Below are positions 54,835 to 63,856 of a stretch of 64,000 bases of DNA, piece after piece. The notes under the pieces are model-generated. The model was not told the origin of the DNA and ran no database searches. It worked only from the letters and a program-made list of their open reading frames with translations. The position numbers and the translations under genes were made by a program. Source of the stretch: Flavobacteriaceae bacterium. GTDB lineage: Bacteria > Bacteroidota > Bacteroidia > Flavobacteriales > Flavobacteriaceae. Numbering within the stretch: the stretch's first letter is position 1; each line of letters opens with the position of its first letter. Location of the stretch: assembly GCA_030683815.1 (NCBI GenBank), contig JAUXPJ010000013.1:1-64000 (forward strand). Reading direction: 5' to 3'.

Positions 54835-55114
54835 TGTTTAGTCTGGAATAGGATGTACGATTTCACCGGAATAAGCATCAATAGCGGCAAGGTTTTTTAA
54901 TATCGTTGTCTTTGATATACCAAGCTTTTTTTGATAGTTGACTATTAGAAAATCCATTATCTCTCATTCTGATGATTTCCCTTATCATAACTGATCCTAT
55001 TGTTTTATTGGTCATATCAGGTGATTTTCAACACATAATATAACTTAAAATCATCATCAAAAAACTGTTCACTTTAAACCGGAATAAGTGGTTCAGTTTG
55101 AATCGGAATATCCA
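54835..55114 (-). mobile_element. Internally deleted IS21-like element
   Basis: A 280-bp segment starting TG and ending CA. Both edges carry repeated A-rich motifs containing CCGGAATA (TCTGGAATAGG and TTTCACCGGAATAAG on the left; AAACCGGAATAAG and GAATCGGAATA on the right), like the multiple terminal repeats of IS21-family elements. Between them is only a minus-strand HTH fragment resembling the N-terminus of IstA. The rest of istA and all of istB are missing. The exact ends are inferred. Confidence 0.55.
54880..55015 (-). pseudogene. N-terminal fragment of an IS21-type transposase (IstA-like), frameshifted
   Basis: From ATG at 55015 the frame reads MTNKTIGSVMIREIIRMRDN then GFSNSQLSKK. At a run of seven As one base too many breaks the frame; removing it restores LGISKTTILKNLAAI, the second helix of a helix-turn-helix. 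Beyond that point the DNA is the repeat-bearing element end rather than protein. Confidence 0.6.
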
Positions 55115-55358
55115 ATTGCAGATGAATATCGTGATTTTTTCTTTGCTAATCCATACACACAGGAACGTGGTTCTAATAAAAATCTCAATGGGCTTGTGTG
55201 TCAGTATATTCCTAAGAGTTTCTGTTTTTTAACACTTAGTGATGAAAGAATTAGAAATAAAATTAAACAACAGATCAAGAAAGCGTTTTGACCTTGAATC
55301 TCCTATATTTGTAATGGAAAAAATATTGTTTAACCCAGAAATCGCATTTGTGGACTGA
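55115..55358 (+). pseudogene. C-terminal remnant of an IS30-family transposase
   Basis: The first part reads FFFANPYTQERGSNKNLNGL then VCQYIPK, matching the IS30 signature around its last catalytic Glu (FYFAxPYxxWERGxNENxNGLIRQYFPK); the Trp and the Glu of NEN are lost. Near 55262 the frame shifts by one and continues as NNRSRKRFDLESPIF and ends FNPEIAFVD with TGA at 55358, the typical IS30 tail. The N-terminal two thirds are absent, apparently cut by the IS21-like element. Confidence 0.75.
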
Positions 55359-55389
55359 ATTCAGCTTTTAATAACAACTCAATTTTTAT

Positions 55390-56622
55390 TTAATTAAAAA
55401 CTAATTCCGAGAATTTTGATATGATTTCATCTTTATTATACTGATTTCTATATAACTCCAAAGAGTTCTTCCCTTTTTTATTAATTAATTTAGGATTTGA
55501 ATTAGAAATCAAATCAAAAATTGATGCAATTTCGTTTAAATTATCAGGAGATGCTACCCAGCCAATATCATTATTTAAAATTAATTTAGCTACTTCGCCT
55601 TTTATTACTCCAAAAATTGGTTTGTCGGCATTTAAATAAGATTGAAATTTTGCGGGTATAGTTAAATTAAAAATTGGTTTATTTTTAAGTGAAATAATTA
55701 AAACATCACATTTTTTATAAAAAGAAGGCATTTCATCAGCTTTAACTCTACCCCAAAATTTTATATTTGGAATCTCATTCATCTCTGAAAGTAATTTAAG
55801 ATTCAATAATTCAGAACCATCACCAATTATATTTAACCATATCTCTTTTTCAGAATTCCTTTTTACGAAAAGTTCAAAACCTAATATTACATTATTTAAA
55901 TTTTGAGCTATTCCAATATTACCGGCAAAAACAAAATTGAATTTTCCGGGAAAACTAATTTCCCCTTTATTTATTTCTAAATCAGAAATCTTTGAAGTTA
56001 AGGACCATTGTGGTATATATTCAACCGATTTATTTAAACAATACTTATTAATAATTGGAATAAAACCAGGACTTGACACAGTTATATTATCGCAATTAGA
56101 ATAAATAAATTTTACAAATTTCTCCAAAATTAATCTCCCAATTCCTTTATTTGCAATTCCATAAGCGTAAACTGTTTCTGGCCAAACATCTTGAATCCAA
56201 ATTGTTACTTTTTTATTATATATTTTTTTAATAATTATACCTATGGCCGAAAATGTTAAGGGTCCTGTTTGATAAATAAAAACAGAATCATATTTGCTTC
56301 CGTTTTTAAGAGCCCATAACATCCCTAAAAGCATATTCCATAAATAATTAAATATTTTAATCCATTTGTATTTATTGTACATTGGAATAAATTGCACTCG
56401 AAAAATTGGAACATCATTAATCTTTTCCTGTTGGAAGAAATAATTTTTATATCCCTTTAATATTTTTCCGGTGGGATATGATGGGTTTCTAGTTAAAACT
56501 GAAACATTTTTACCTTGATCTTTCCAAGTAAAAACTAAATCATTTATCAAAAATTCCTCTGGTGCAAAAACTTCAGAAATTACAAGAATCCTTTTATTAT
56601 TTTGAATATTTATTTTCTCCAA
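55390..56622 (-). CDS. Glycosyltransferase family 4, WbuB-like (probable L-FucNAc transferase)
   Basis: A 410-residue GT-B glycosyltransferase. The N-terminal Rossmann half has ILVISEVFAPEEFLINDL and VTIWIQDVWPETVYAYG; the C-terminal half has FNFVFAGNIGIAQNLNNVI and the donor-site region near AKFQSYLNADKPIFG. This is the WbuB pattern of enzymes encoded right after fnlA-fnlB-fnlC in O-antigen loci. The only usable start is TTG at 56622: an in-frame stop lies nine bases upstream and no ATG occurs before the conserved core. The start overlaps the fnlC end by 13 bases. Last gene of the cluster before the IS remnants. Confidence 0.85.
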   Translation of the reverse strand: MEKINIQNNKRILVISEVFAPEEFLINDLVFTWKDQGKNVSVLTRNPSYPTGKILKGYKNYFFQQEKINDVPIFRVQFIPMYNKYKWIKIFNYLWNMLLGMLWALKNGSKYDSVFIYQTGPLTFSAIGIIIKKIYNKKVTIWIQDVWPETVYAYGIANKGIGRLILEKFVKFIYSNCDNITVSSPGFIPIINKYCLNKSVEYIPQWSLTSKISDLEINKGEISFPGKFNFVFAGNIGIAQNLNNVILGFELFVKRNSEKEIWLNIIGDGSELLNLKLLSEMNEIPNIKFWGRVKADEMPSFYKKCDVLIISLKNKPIFNLTIPAKFQSYLNADKPIFGVIKGEVAKLILNNDIGWVASPDNLNEIASIFDLISNSNPKLINKKGKNSLELYRNQYNKDEIISKFSELVFN

Positions 56623-57743
56623 ACTATTCTATTTACATAATCAGTATAACTCAAAATAATTCTGACTATTTTTTCGGAAACATTGGGTATTGAATAATCA
56701 GACACAATTTTAAAATTTCGCTCAGTTCCAATCTGTTGATCTTGTAATTGCACTAATCCTTGTAAAATTCGTTCCGGACTTAAGCCAACCATCATTACTG
56801 AAGCTTCTTCCATGGCTTCTGGTCGCTCATGTGCCTCACGGATATTCAACGCTCTAAAGTTTAAAATAGAGGATTCTTCTGAGATGGTTCCACTATCCGA
56901 TAACACAGCGTATGATCTCATTTGCAAAGCATTATAGTCATTAAAACCTAAAGGTTTTAAAAATTGTATTTCCGGACGCATTTGAATATTTTTCTTTTCA
57001 ATCATATTCCTAGTTCTTGGGTGAGTACTAACAATAATTGGATAACCATACTTTTCTGCAATCAAATTCAAACTATCCATTAATCCGTTGAAATTTCTCT
57101 CGCTGTTAATATTTTCTTCACGATGGGCAGATACAACAAAAAACTTGCCTTCTTCTAACTGTAACCGTTCCAAGATATCAGATAACACAATAGATGTCTT
57201 GTAATGATTTAATACTTCATACATGGGAGATCCGGTTTTGATAATTCTATCAGCCGGCAATCCTTCCCTTAATAGGTATTCCCGGGCAATATCACTATAG
57301 GTTAAATTGATGTCAGAAATATGATCAACAATTTTACGATTGGTTTCTTCAGGAACACGTTGATCAAAACATCGATTACCTGCTTCCATATGAAAAATCG
57401 GAATGTGACGTTTTTTAGCAGGTATGGCACATAAACAACTGTTGGTATCCCCTAAAACCAAAAAGGCATCAGGCTTTTCTGTCTCCAATAATGGATCAAT
57501 CTTTATCAAAATCTGACCTATAGTTTCGGAAGCATTAGCACCGGAAACACTTAAGAAAAAATCTGGTTGACGAATTCCTAAATCATTAAAAAATATTTGG
57601 CTGAGTTCATAATCATAGTTCTGTCCCGTATGAACGAAAATGTGTTCGATTGATTCTGAGTGATCTAACGCTGTCATTACTCTAGATAATCGAATAATTT
57701 CGGGTCTAGTACCCACAACTGTCATCACTTTTAATTTTTTCAT
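56610..57743 (-). CDS. fnlC: UDP-N-acetyl-L-pneumosamine 2-epimerase (FnlC/CapG, WecB-like)
   Basis: A 377-residue non-hydrolysing 2-epimerase giving UDP-N-acetyl-L-fucosamine in the last step of the pathway. WecB-family marks are VVGTRPEIIRLSRV, HTGQNYDYELSQIFF, LGDTNSCL, HMEAGNRCFD with the catalytic Asp and Glu (RVPEETNRKIVD), VVSAHREENI, and SDSGTISEESSIL. I chose ATG at 57743 over an upstream TTG (57758). It follows fnlB by 17 bp. Confidence 0.92.
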   Translation of the reverse strand: MKKLKVMTVVGTRPEIIRLSRVMTALDHSESIEHIFVHTGQNYDYELSQIFFNDLGIRQPDFFLSVSGANASETIGQILIKIDPLLETEKPDAFLVLGDTNSCLCAIPAKKRHIPIFHMEAGNRCFDQRVPEETNRKIVDHISDINLTYSDIAREYLLREGLPADRIIKTGSPMYEVLNHYKTSIVLSDILERLQLEEGKFFVVSAHREENINSERNFNGLMDSLNLIAEKYGYPIIVSTHPRTRNMIEKKNIQMRPEIQFLKPLGFNDYNALQMRSYAVLSDSGTISEESSILNFRALNIREAHERPEAMEEASVMMVGLSPERILQGLVQLQDQQIGTERNFKIVSDYSIPNVSEKIVRIILSYTDYVNRIVWRK

Positions 57744-57760
57744 CCTTTTAATCTTCAATG

Positions 57761-58879
57761 TTAAACATTTTCAAAATAGGTATCTGAGTCATTCTCATTA
57801 TACGGTTCATTAATCCAAAAATTGGTATACAATACATCATCTCCTGTATTTTTAATATTATGCGTATACCAAATAGGCATATCCACATATGCAGGTTCAT
57901 TTCCATCTAACTGAAAATTAATAACCTCATTGGAGCCTATCCGACGCAACTGAATTAACGCTTTTCCTTTAATTACGGTAAATCGCTCAATTTTTCTGGT
58001 ATGAAAATGATTTCCTCTGGTAACGTTTGGTAATGTAGTAGAAAAGGAAACTTGACCTCCAATTCCTAAACGTACGACCTCCACAAAAGAACCCCTTGCA
58101 TCAGTGTATCGGGGTGATTTTACCGGAAAATAGTTGTTAATATCCATATAACAACGAAAGGTATTAAATAAATTTAATTCAAAGTTACTGTTTAAAGAGG
58201 GAATTTCTCCTCGATCTTGATATTGTTCTTTATATCCCTTTAAAAGAGTTAGTAATTCTGATACTTTAGCTATTTTAGTATGTGGTATTATATATTTTGT
58301 GTCATGAACTTTTTTTATTATTAAATCAAGTAATACCTTAACCAATTCTCCGACATAAATTAATTCTAACTCCCCATCAACTTGAATTTGCGGTGATTCT
58401 CCATTAGCTAACTGATGTGAAAAAGTAGCGATGACCGAATTATAATAAGGGTGCCCAAATGGACCAAAAACATTGGGAATAACTAAACCGGTAAATTTTG
58501 CTCCTACCGCTTCTGCCCATTTAGCGATATTTTCTCTTCCTTGTTTTTTAGATTTTCCGTACAGGTTATCTCTTTCTTCTTGTGATGAAGACGACATCAG
58601 TATATGAGGTTTACTTTCAGTTCTCTTTAAAGAGTTTATTAATTTCTGAACTAAACTAACATTGGTTTCATAAATAACTTCTTGGTCATCATGCCTGTTC
58701 ATGGCTGCTAAATGGATAATTACATCACATTGGTGCACAAAATTATCCAAATCTTTTTCATTTTCAAAAAAGCAATCATCAAATGGTAATCGTTCAAATT
58801 CATTTGGAAACAATCCTAGTGTATTATATAGATGGGTTCCTATAAAACCATTTTGCCCTGTAATACCTACTTTTAACAT
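57761..58879 (-). CDS. fnlB: Bifunctional reductase/epimerase of UDP-L-FucNAc synthesis (FnlB/CapF)
   Basis: A 372-residue two-domain protein. The N-terminal SDR domain (about 1-240) has the NAD loop GITGQNGFIGTHL and LMSSSSQEERDNLYGKSK, whose Tyr and Lys fit the active site. The C-terminal cupin (about 250-372) shows RGNHFHTRKIERF with metal-binding His and Glu, and MPIWYTHNI. The cupin epimerises at C3 and the SDR reduces C4, giving UDP-N-acetyl-L-talosamine/pneumosamine. It stands between fnlA and fnlC. Confidence 0.93.
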   Translation of the reverse strand: MLKVGITGQNGFIGTHLYNTLGLFPNEFERLPFDDCFFENEKDLDNFVHQCDVIIHLAAMNRHDDQEVIYETNVSLVQKLINSLKRTESKPHILMSSSSQEERDNLYGKSKKQGRENIAKWAEAVGAKFTGLVIPNVFGPFGHPYYNSVIATFSHQLANGESPQIQVDGELELIYVGELVKVLLDLIIKKVHDTKYIIPHTKIAKVSELLTLLKGYKEQYQDRGEIPSLNSNFELNLFNTFRCYMDINNYFPVKSPRYTDARGSFVEVVRLGIGGQVSFSTTLPNVTRGNHFHTRKIERFTVIKGKALIQLRRIGSNEVINFQLDGNEPAYVDMPIWYTHNIKNTGDDVLYTNFWINEPYNENDSDTYFENV

Positions 58880-58907
58880 TTATAATTAAATTGTATTTAA
58901 ATTAATT

Positions 58908-59948
58908 CTAAATTATGAATTTATTTAAAAGGGGATTATCTTCTCCAAAAACCTCTTTTCTAATTAAAGGTAACTTATATAACAATTTTTTAATTCCTTC
59001 GACATCTAATCTCGTTGTGTTATGAGAATTATAGTCATCTATTTCAGAAACATTAACTTCTCCTTCTGAAAAAAACAGCGCATAATTTAAATCACGATTA
59101 TCTGCCGGAATTCTATAAAAGTTACCGAAGTTTTCTGCTTTTACCATCTCTTCACGGGTACACAAAGTTTCGTATAGTTTTTCACCATGACGTGTGCCAA
59201 TAGTTTTAATATCAATATTTGAATTACATATTTCCTTTAACGCCTGAGCTAAATCACCAATTGTTGCCGCCGGAGCTTTATTTACAAACAAATCACCAGA
59301 ATTTCCATTTTCAAAAGCAAATAAAACTAACTCAACCGCATCTTCTAATGACATTAAGAAACGAGTCATTTTATGGTCTGTAATTGTTAAAGGTTCGTTG
59401 TTTTTTATTTGATTTAAAAATAAAGGGATAACTGATCCTCTAGAGGCCATAACATTGCCATATCTGGTAAGGCAGACTGTTGTATCCCCAGAATTTCGTG
59501 AAGCTGCAATTGCAACTTTTTCCATTAAAGCCTTGGTAATACCCATCGCATTGATGGGATAAGCTGCTTTATCTGTGCTTAAACAAATTACTTTTTTTAC
59601 ATTATTGGAAACGGCAGCATCAATTACATTTTGAGTACCAAATACGTTAGTTTTAGTAGCTTCTAGAGGAAAAAATTCACAAGAAGGCACTTGTTTTAAT
59701 GCGGCTGCATGAAATACATAATCAACTCCACGCATTGCTTTTTCAACACTATTAAAATCTCTGATATCACCAATATAGAATTTCAACTTGTCGTTCATAA
59801 GCTGATTCCTCATGTCGTCCTGTTTTTTTTCATCTCGAGAAAAAATACGAATTTCCTTAAAATGGTCAGTATGTAAAAAACGATGAAGAACGGCGTTCCC
59901 AAAGGAACCTGTTCCACCTGTTATTAGAAGTATATTATTTTTAAACAT
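58908..59948 (-). CDS. fnlA: UDP-GlcNAc 4,6-dehydratase/5-epimerase (FnlA/CapE)
   Basis: A 346-residue SDR enzyme taking UDP-GlcNAc into UDP-L-FucNAc synthesis. Markers are ILLITGGTGSFGNAVL, FSRDEKKQDDMR, HAAALKQVPSCEFFP, the CLSTDKAAYPINAMG active site (CapE/FlaA1 group, with Met replacing the usual Tyr) and RHGEKLYETL. I chose ATG at 59948; one at 59957 adds three residues. It overlaps the preceding glycosyltransferase gene by 8 bases and precedes fnlB by 28 bp. Confidence 0.93.
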   Translation of the reverse strand: MFKNNILLITGGTGSFGNAVLHRFLHTDHFKEIRIFSRDEKKQDDMRNQLMNDKLKFYIGDIRDFNSVEKAMRGVDYVFHAAALKQVPSCEFFPLEATKTNVFGTQNVIDAAVSNNVKKVICLSTDKAAYPINAMGITKALMEKVAIAASRNSGDTTVCLTRYGNVMASRGSVIPLFLNQIKNNEPLTITDHKMTRFLMSLEDAVELVLFAFENGNSGDLFVNKAPAATIGDLAQALKEICNSNIDIKTIGTRHGEKLYETLCTREEMVKAENFGNFYRIPADNRDLNYALFFSEGEVNVSEIDDYNSHNTTRLDVEGIKKLLYKLPLIRKEVFGEDNPLLNKFII

Positions 59949-61161
59949 TTTGTTCATTAATTAATCTTTTATACAAATCTATGTAATCTGAATATCTATT
60001 TTCTTTATTATAATAATCAACAGCTCTTTTTCTGCATGCATCAAAATAGATTTCTTTACCATTATTTTTAATAATTCTGATTTTTTTTACAACATCTTCT
60101 AAATTTCCTTGCTCGCAAACAAACCCGGTTTCTTTCGAAACAGCTTCTGGGCTACCTCCTGTATAATAAGTTATTACAGGCGTTCCGCACGCTAACGACT
60201 CTATATTTGTGGTAGGAAAGTTGTCCTCCCAAGTTGGATTGAAAAACACATCAGCTAAGCTGTAAAATTCTGCTAATTCCGTTGTGCTTTCAGTTCTTTC
60301 AACACCCAGAATATTGCTTGGCAAATTTTTAATTTGTTTTTTATTCAATCCTACCAGCACTATAACTTCATCTTTTTCCAGAAATTTTGTCAACAAAATA
60401 AAATCATCAAATCCTTTTCTTTTATCCCAAATATTAGCAACCCCTAAAATAATAAATTTATCTTGTAAACTGCTTTTTTTTATTAAGCTACCATGGTTTT
60501 CAGCACTAAATATTTCCAAATCTACCCCATTATTAATGACTTTTATTTTATGCGGAGCTAAAAAAGATTCCCTTGCCTGACTTGCCAGCCAACCAGATAC
60601 TGGAATTATTGTTAAATTAGACATTTGCTTAAAAAGATGTCTTTTTTTATTAAAATTTTTTCTGGAATTATCCAATCCTATACTTGAAGGATAAGCACTT
60701 TTTTGAGGACATTTGAAACATTCCGTTTTCCATTTATCACATTTAATAAAACTATAATAGGCACAGTGACCCGTAAAGATCCAACAGTCATGTAGAGTTA
60801 GAACTATCGGTATTGATTTGGTTTTTAAATATTCTAGTAAAATTTCATAATTAATATAATAGCCATGCAAATTATGAATATGTACAATATCTGGGTTTAT
60901 TTTTTCGATTTCTTTAAGAAAAACACGTGTTGCTTTATTAGAAGCCAGACCATGTAGATCAAAAATTCTTGTTAAAATTACATGACACAAAACGTTAAAT
61001 ATGGATCCTATTTTTATTACTTTTGATTCACTTTTATTACCATATCGACCATAAGCAATATAGCTTTCCCAACTATTTAATTTGGCCAGTTTACCTATAT
61101 CTTCGGCAATCCTACCTGTAGATCCTGTGTTTATTACTGAATTTATTTGGAGTAACTTCAT
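59941..61161 (-). CDS. Glycosyltransferase family 4 (WcaC-like)
   Basis: A 406-residue GT-B retaining glycosyltransferase. N-terminal features are LLQINSVINTGSTGRIAED, DIVHIHNLHGYYINYE, TLHDCWIFTGHC and a Cys-rich CDKWKTECFKCPQKSAYP segment typical of the colanic-acid-type group. The C-terminal donor domain has LGVANIWDKRKGFDDF and the EDNFPTTNIESLACGTPVI acidic motif. The acceptor and donor are unknown; one of the sugars of the repeat unit is expected. It overlaps fnlA by 8 bases. Confidence 0.9.
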   Translation of the reverse strand: MKLLQINSVINTGSTGRIAEDIGKLAKLNSWESYIAYGRYGNKSESKVIKIGSIFNVLCHVILTRIFDLHGLASNKATRVFLKEIEKINPDIVHIHNLHGYYINYEILLEYLKTKSIPIVLTLHDCWIFTGHCAYYSFIKCDKWKTECFKCPQKSAYPSSIGLDNSRKNFNKKRHLFKQMSNLTIIPVSGWLASQARESFLAPHKIKVINNGVDLEIFSAENHGSLIKKSSLQDKFIILGVANIWDKRKGFDDFILLTKFLEKDEVIVLVGLNKKQIKNLPSNILGVERTESTTELAEFYSLADVFFNPTWEDNFPTTNIESLACGTPVITYYTGGSPEAVSKETGFVCEQGNLEDVVKKIRIIKNNGKEIYFDACRKRAVDYYNKENRYSDYIDLYKRLINEQNV

Positions 61162-61204
61162 TATTCAAATATTTTCATTAGGGCTCTATGATATTTCATC
61201 AATC

Positions 61205-62557
61205 TCATTTACTTTTCATAAATTTTAGGTTAAATAATTTAAAGGTTAAAATTGATGTGAAAATTAATCCAAAAGTGTATGCATAGCTGCTTAATAAATC
61301 TCCCCTCAAAATAAAAAGGAACATACCTATCGAGAGAATATATATAATATTGATAAATGATTTATTTTCTTTTAATCTCCAATAAGCCTTATCAAAGATA
61401 GCAGTAAAATATGCAATAAAAAGAACAAATAAAAAAACTCCTACAAGTCCAAAATTTATATAACCCTCCGCAAAATATGTACATGAAATATTATCCCAAG
61501 TCATGCCAATTTGATGCGCTTGTAATGCTCCACTTCCAATTGGCTTTGTGGGCCAAATTGATCTGGGGACAAAAAACAATAAAACACCCAACAACTGATT
61601 TCCATAGGTAATAGTTTCATAATTAATCGCTCTAACAAAACTTGAATAGGCATCAAAATGCAAATCGGTAAAAATATGAAAATCAAAACTAAATTCTAAT
61701 TCGGAAAAGTCATTGAATCTGCGAAAATTATCCAAAAAAGGGAAAATAACTAATAAACCAAAAATCAGGCTACTGACAAAAAAATGTTTTCGTTTAAAAA
61801 TTGGCACGAAAATCAAAACTAATGGCAAGTAGAATCCTGCAGCAGCATTTCTGGCCATCCCGAGTGGGAATGCAGTAATTACAAACAAAATAAAAAGTAC
61901 AGAATTAATAAACCATGACTTTCTATTGTAATAAAATGAAATAATAAATAAACTTAAAGATAAGGGCCGAAAAAATTTATCAATTAACAGTAAAGAAGAT
62001 GTTTCAATTTCAATAACTTCAGCAAATATCCCTCCTCTAAATAACATGCTCAAGATATTAAAGTTATTAACTTTAAAAATCATAAAAAAACTTAAGATTG
62101 ATAATCCGATTAGAGCTGTTTTTGAAAACAAAGTGAAATTATAAAATGAATTATCCGGAATATAATCATTAAATATTTTTGTTAATTTCCGAATTGAAAA
62201 TTTTGAGTATGTAAAAAAATAGATTGTATTATAAAAAACTATAGCTGTAATGACATAAATTGTAGTTAATAATTTGATTGAATCGGAAATTACAGGCTCA
62301 TCAGCAAAACTAATATTATAATGATATTGTAATATCGGGGCAATACCCATAAAAAATAAACAAAAAATGTGAAAAACTTTATAAAAAGAGTATGGATTAT
62401 TGCTATAACTAAATAAAGAAAATGAGCTTATTGCAATAATAATTATATGAAGGAAAATATAAAAATCGAAATCTTTAAAATTGAATGTTACAGCTATTAA
62501 TGATATAACAAAAGTGAGTACAGCAAGAAGGCTGCCGGAAATATCAAAATTTTTCAT
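61205..62557 (-). CDS. Oligosaccharide repeat-unit polymerase (Wzy-like)
   Basis: A 450-residue, very hydrophobic protein with about eleven to twelve membrane helices and one large periplasmic loop (about residues 285-350) containing FFVPRSIWPTKPIGSGAL. This PRxxWPxKPxG signature marks polymerases and ligases of the O-antigen/Wzy group. Wzy proteins are poorly conserved, so the call rests on topology, this motif and position next to the flippase. Its start overlaps the flippase end by 14 bases. Confidence 0.82.
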   Translation of the reverse strand: MKNFDISGSLLAVLTFVISLIAVTFNFKDFDFYIFLHIIIIAISSFSLFSYSNNPYSFYKVFHIFCLFFMGIAPILQYHYNISFADEPVISDSIKLLTTIYVITAIVFYNTIYFFTYSKFSIRKLTKIFNDYIPDNSFYNFTLFSKTALIGLSILSFFMIFKVNNFNILSMLFRGGIFAEVIEIETSSLLLIDKFFRPLSLSLFIISFYYNRKSWFINSVLFILFVITAFPLGMARNAAAGFYLPLVLIFVPIFKRKHFFVSSLIFGLLVIFPFLDNFRRFNDFSELEFSFDFHIFTDLHFDAYSSFVRAINYETITYGNQLLGVLLFFVPRSIWPTKPIGSGALQAHQIGMTWDNISCTYFAEGYINFGLVGVFLFVLFIAYFTAIFDKAYWRLKENKSFINIIYILSIGMFLFILRGDLLSSYAYTFGLIFTSILTFKLFNLKFMKSK

Positions 62558-63791
62558 TAATTATACTTTTATTAATGAACTTTTTATAGCAATAATTAAA
62601 AACAAAAAAAGTAATTATCATTCTCATAAATTGTGTTAAAATGATAGTAACAATACCGCCCAATATCCCAAATTTTGGAATTAATATCCACGAAAATAAA
62701 ATAGATATCCCTATTATTAATGGATAATATTTTAAATGGATTGAAAAATATTTTAAAGAATTAATTGAATATACAAAAATACTTGACAAAAATAATGGGA
62801 TTATACCAATCATTGATAAAGTTAAGTAATTACTTAAATATTCATTTTCTACACCCCAAAATAACCTCATAATATATTGACCAAATAGAATAAAAAATAG
62901 AATTGCTAAAATAGAAAGAAATAAAAAAATATAAATTGTTTTTATAATCTCTTTTTTAAAGCCCTGAAAATCATTATTATCAATATGTATTTTTAATTTG
63001 ACTAAAAATGGGTGACCAACTGATACAACAAATATTGTTGAAGCAATAAAAAACTGCAAAACCATGGTAAACTTACCAAGTTCGATATCGTTATAGTATC
63101 CATTTATAAAATAGCGGGGAATAGCTGCAGTAAAAGAATCAAAACTACTGATAATTGAAAGTGAAGCCCCACTGATAATTAAAGGAGTTGATTCGCTAAA
63201 ATCTTTAAAAAGTGATTTGTCAAAATTGTTTCCTTTGCTTATTTCAGGAAAATCGAAATATATTAATAACAATACCCAAATTGCGCTAATAATAATAAAT
63301 CCTAAAGAAATTGAATGTTTATTAACAAACAATATCCATAATAATAACAATAATGTAAAACCTTTTATAAATGTTGTTATAAAGGATTTGAAAAAATCAT
63401 TTTTTGACTGATAATATCCTTGAACTAAGAAATGAAAAGATTCGAAAACTTTAAAAACTGCAAAAGAATAAAATAATATAGGTTGATTAAATAATATTCC
63501 AATTACTAAAATAATAATTATAAAGATAAACTTAGAAAACAATAAGAGATTTATATATTTTGAAATTTTTAAATCAATGTTGATCTCTAATGTTGCTAAT
63601 ACTTTTAACTGAAGATGAAAAAATAATGCCAGAGGAGAAATTATAGCTTGAACAAGCGAATATTCTCCGAGTGATTTAGCTCCGTAATAATGATTAATTA
63701 AGACAGCTATAAACCAAATAACGAAGGTATAGGATAAGTTACTTAGAAAAGAATAAAAAGTTTGCCTAGACCCAACAAGAAATTTTATCAT
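62544..63791 (-). CDS. Polysaccharide repeat-unit flippase (Wzx-like)
   Basis: A 415-residue membrane protein with about twelve helices, of the MATE/MOP superfamily. The N-terminus (SRQTFYSFLSNLSYTFVIWF, then YYGAKSLGEYSLVQAI) is typical of Wzx flippases, which move undecaprenyl-linked repeat units to the periplasm. It is coupled to the wzy-like gene by a 14-base overlap. Upstream (to the right) a 65-bp gap separates it from another minus-strand gene. Confidence 0.85.
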   Translation of the reverse strand: MIKFLVGSRQTFYSFLSNLSYTFVIWFIAVLINHYYGAKSLGEYSLVQAIISPLALFFHLQLKVLATLEINIDLKISKYINLLLFSKFIFIIIILVIGILFNQPILFYSFAVFKVFESFHFLVQGYYQSKNDFFKSFITTFIKGFTLLLLLWILFVNKHSISLGFIIISAIWVLLLIYFDFPEISKGNNFDKSLFKDFSESTPLIISGASLSIISSFDSFTAAIPRYFINGYYNDIELGKFTMVLQFFIASTIFVVSVGHPFLVKLKIHIDNNDFQGFKKEIIKTIYIFLFLSILAILFFILFGQYIMRLFWGVENEYLSNYLTLSMIGIIPLFLSSIFVYSINSLKYFSIHLKYYPLIIGISILFSWILIPKFGILGGIVTIILTQFMRMIITFFVFNYCYKKFINKSIINEKF

Positions 63792-63856
63792 GATTTAATC
63801 AAAGAAAAATATTGTTCTGTTTTTTTTACAATTTAATATATCTAATTGATGTTTCA

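Noticed and set aside
54838-55015. Programmed frameshift at the A7 run in the IstA-like fragment
   Set aside because: The shift needed to continue the frame is +1, not the -1 slip that A7 runs promote, and the downstream frame soon enters the element end. A one-base insertion in a dead copy is simpler.
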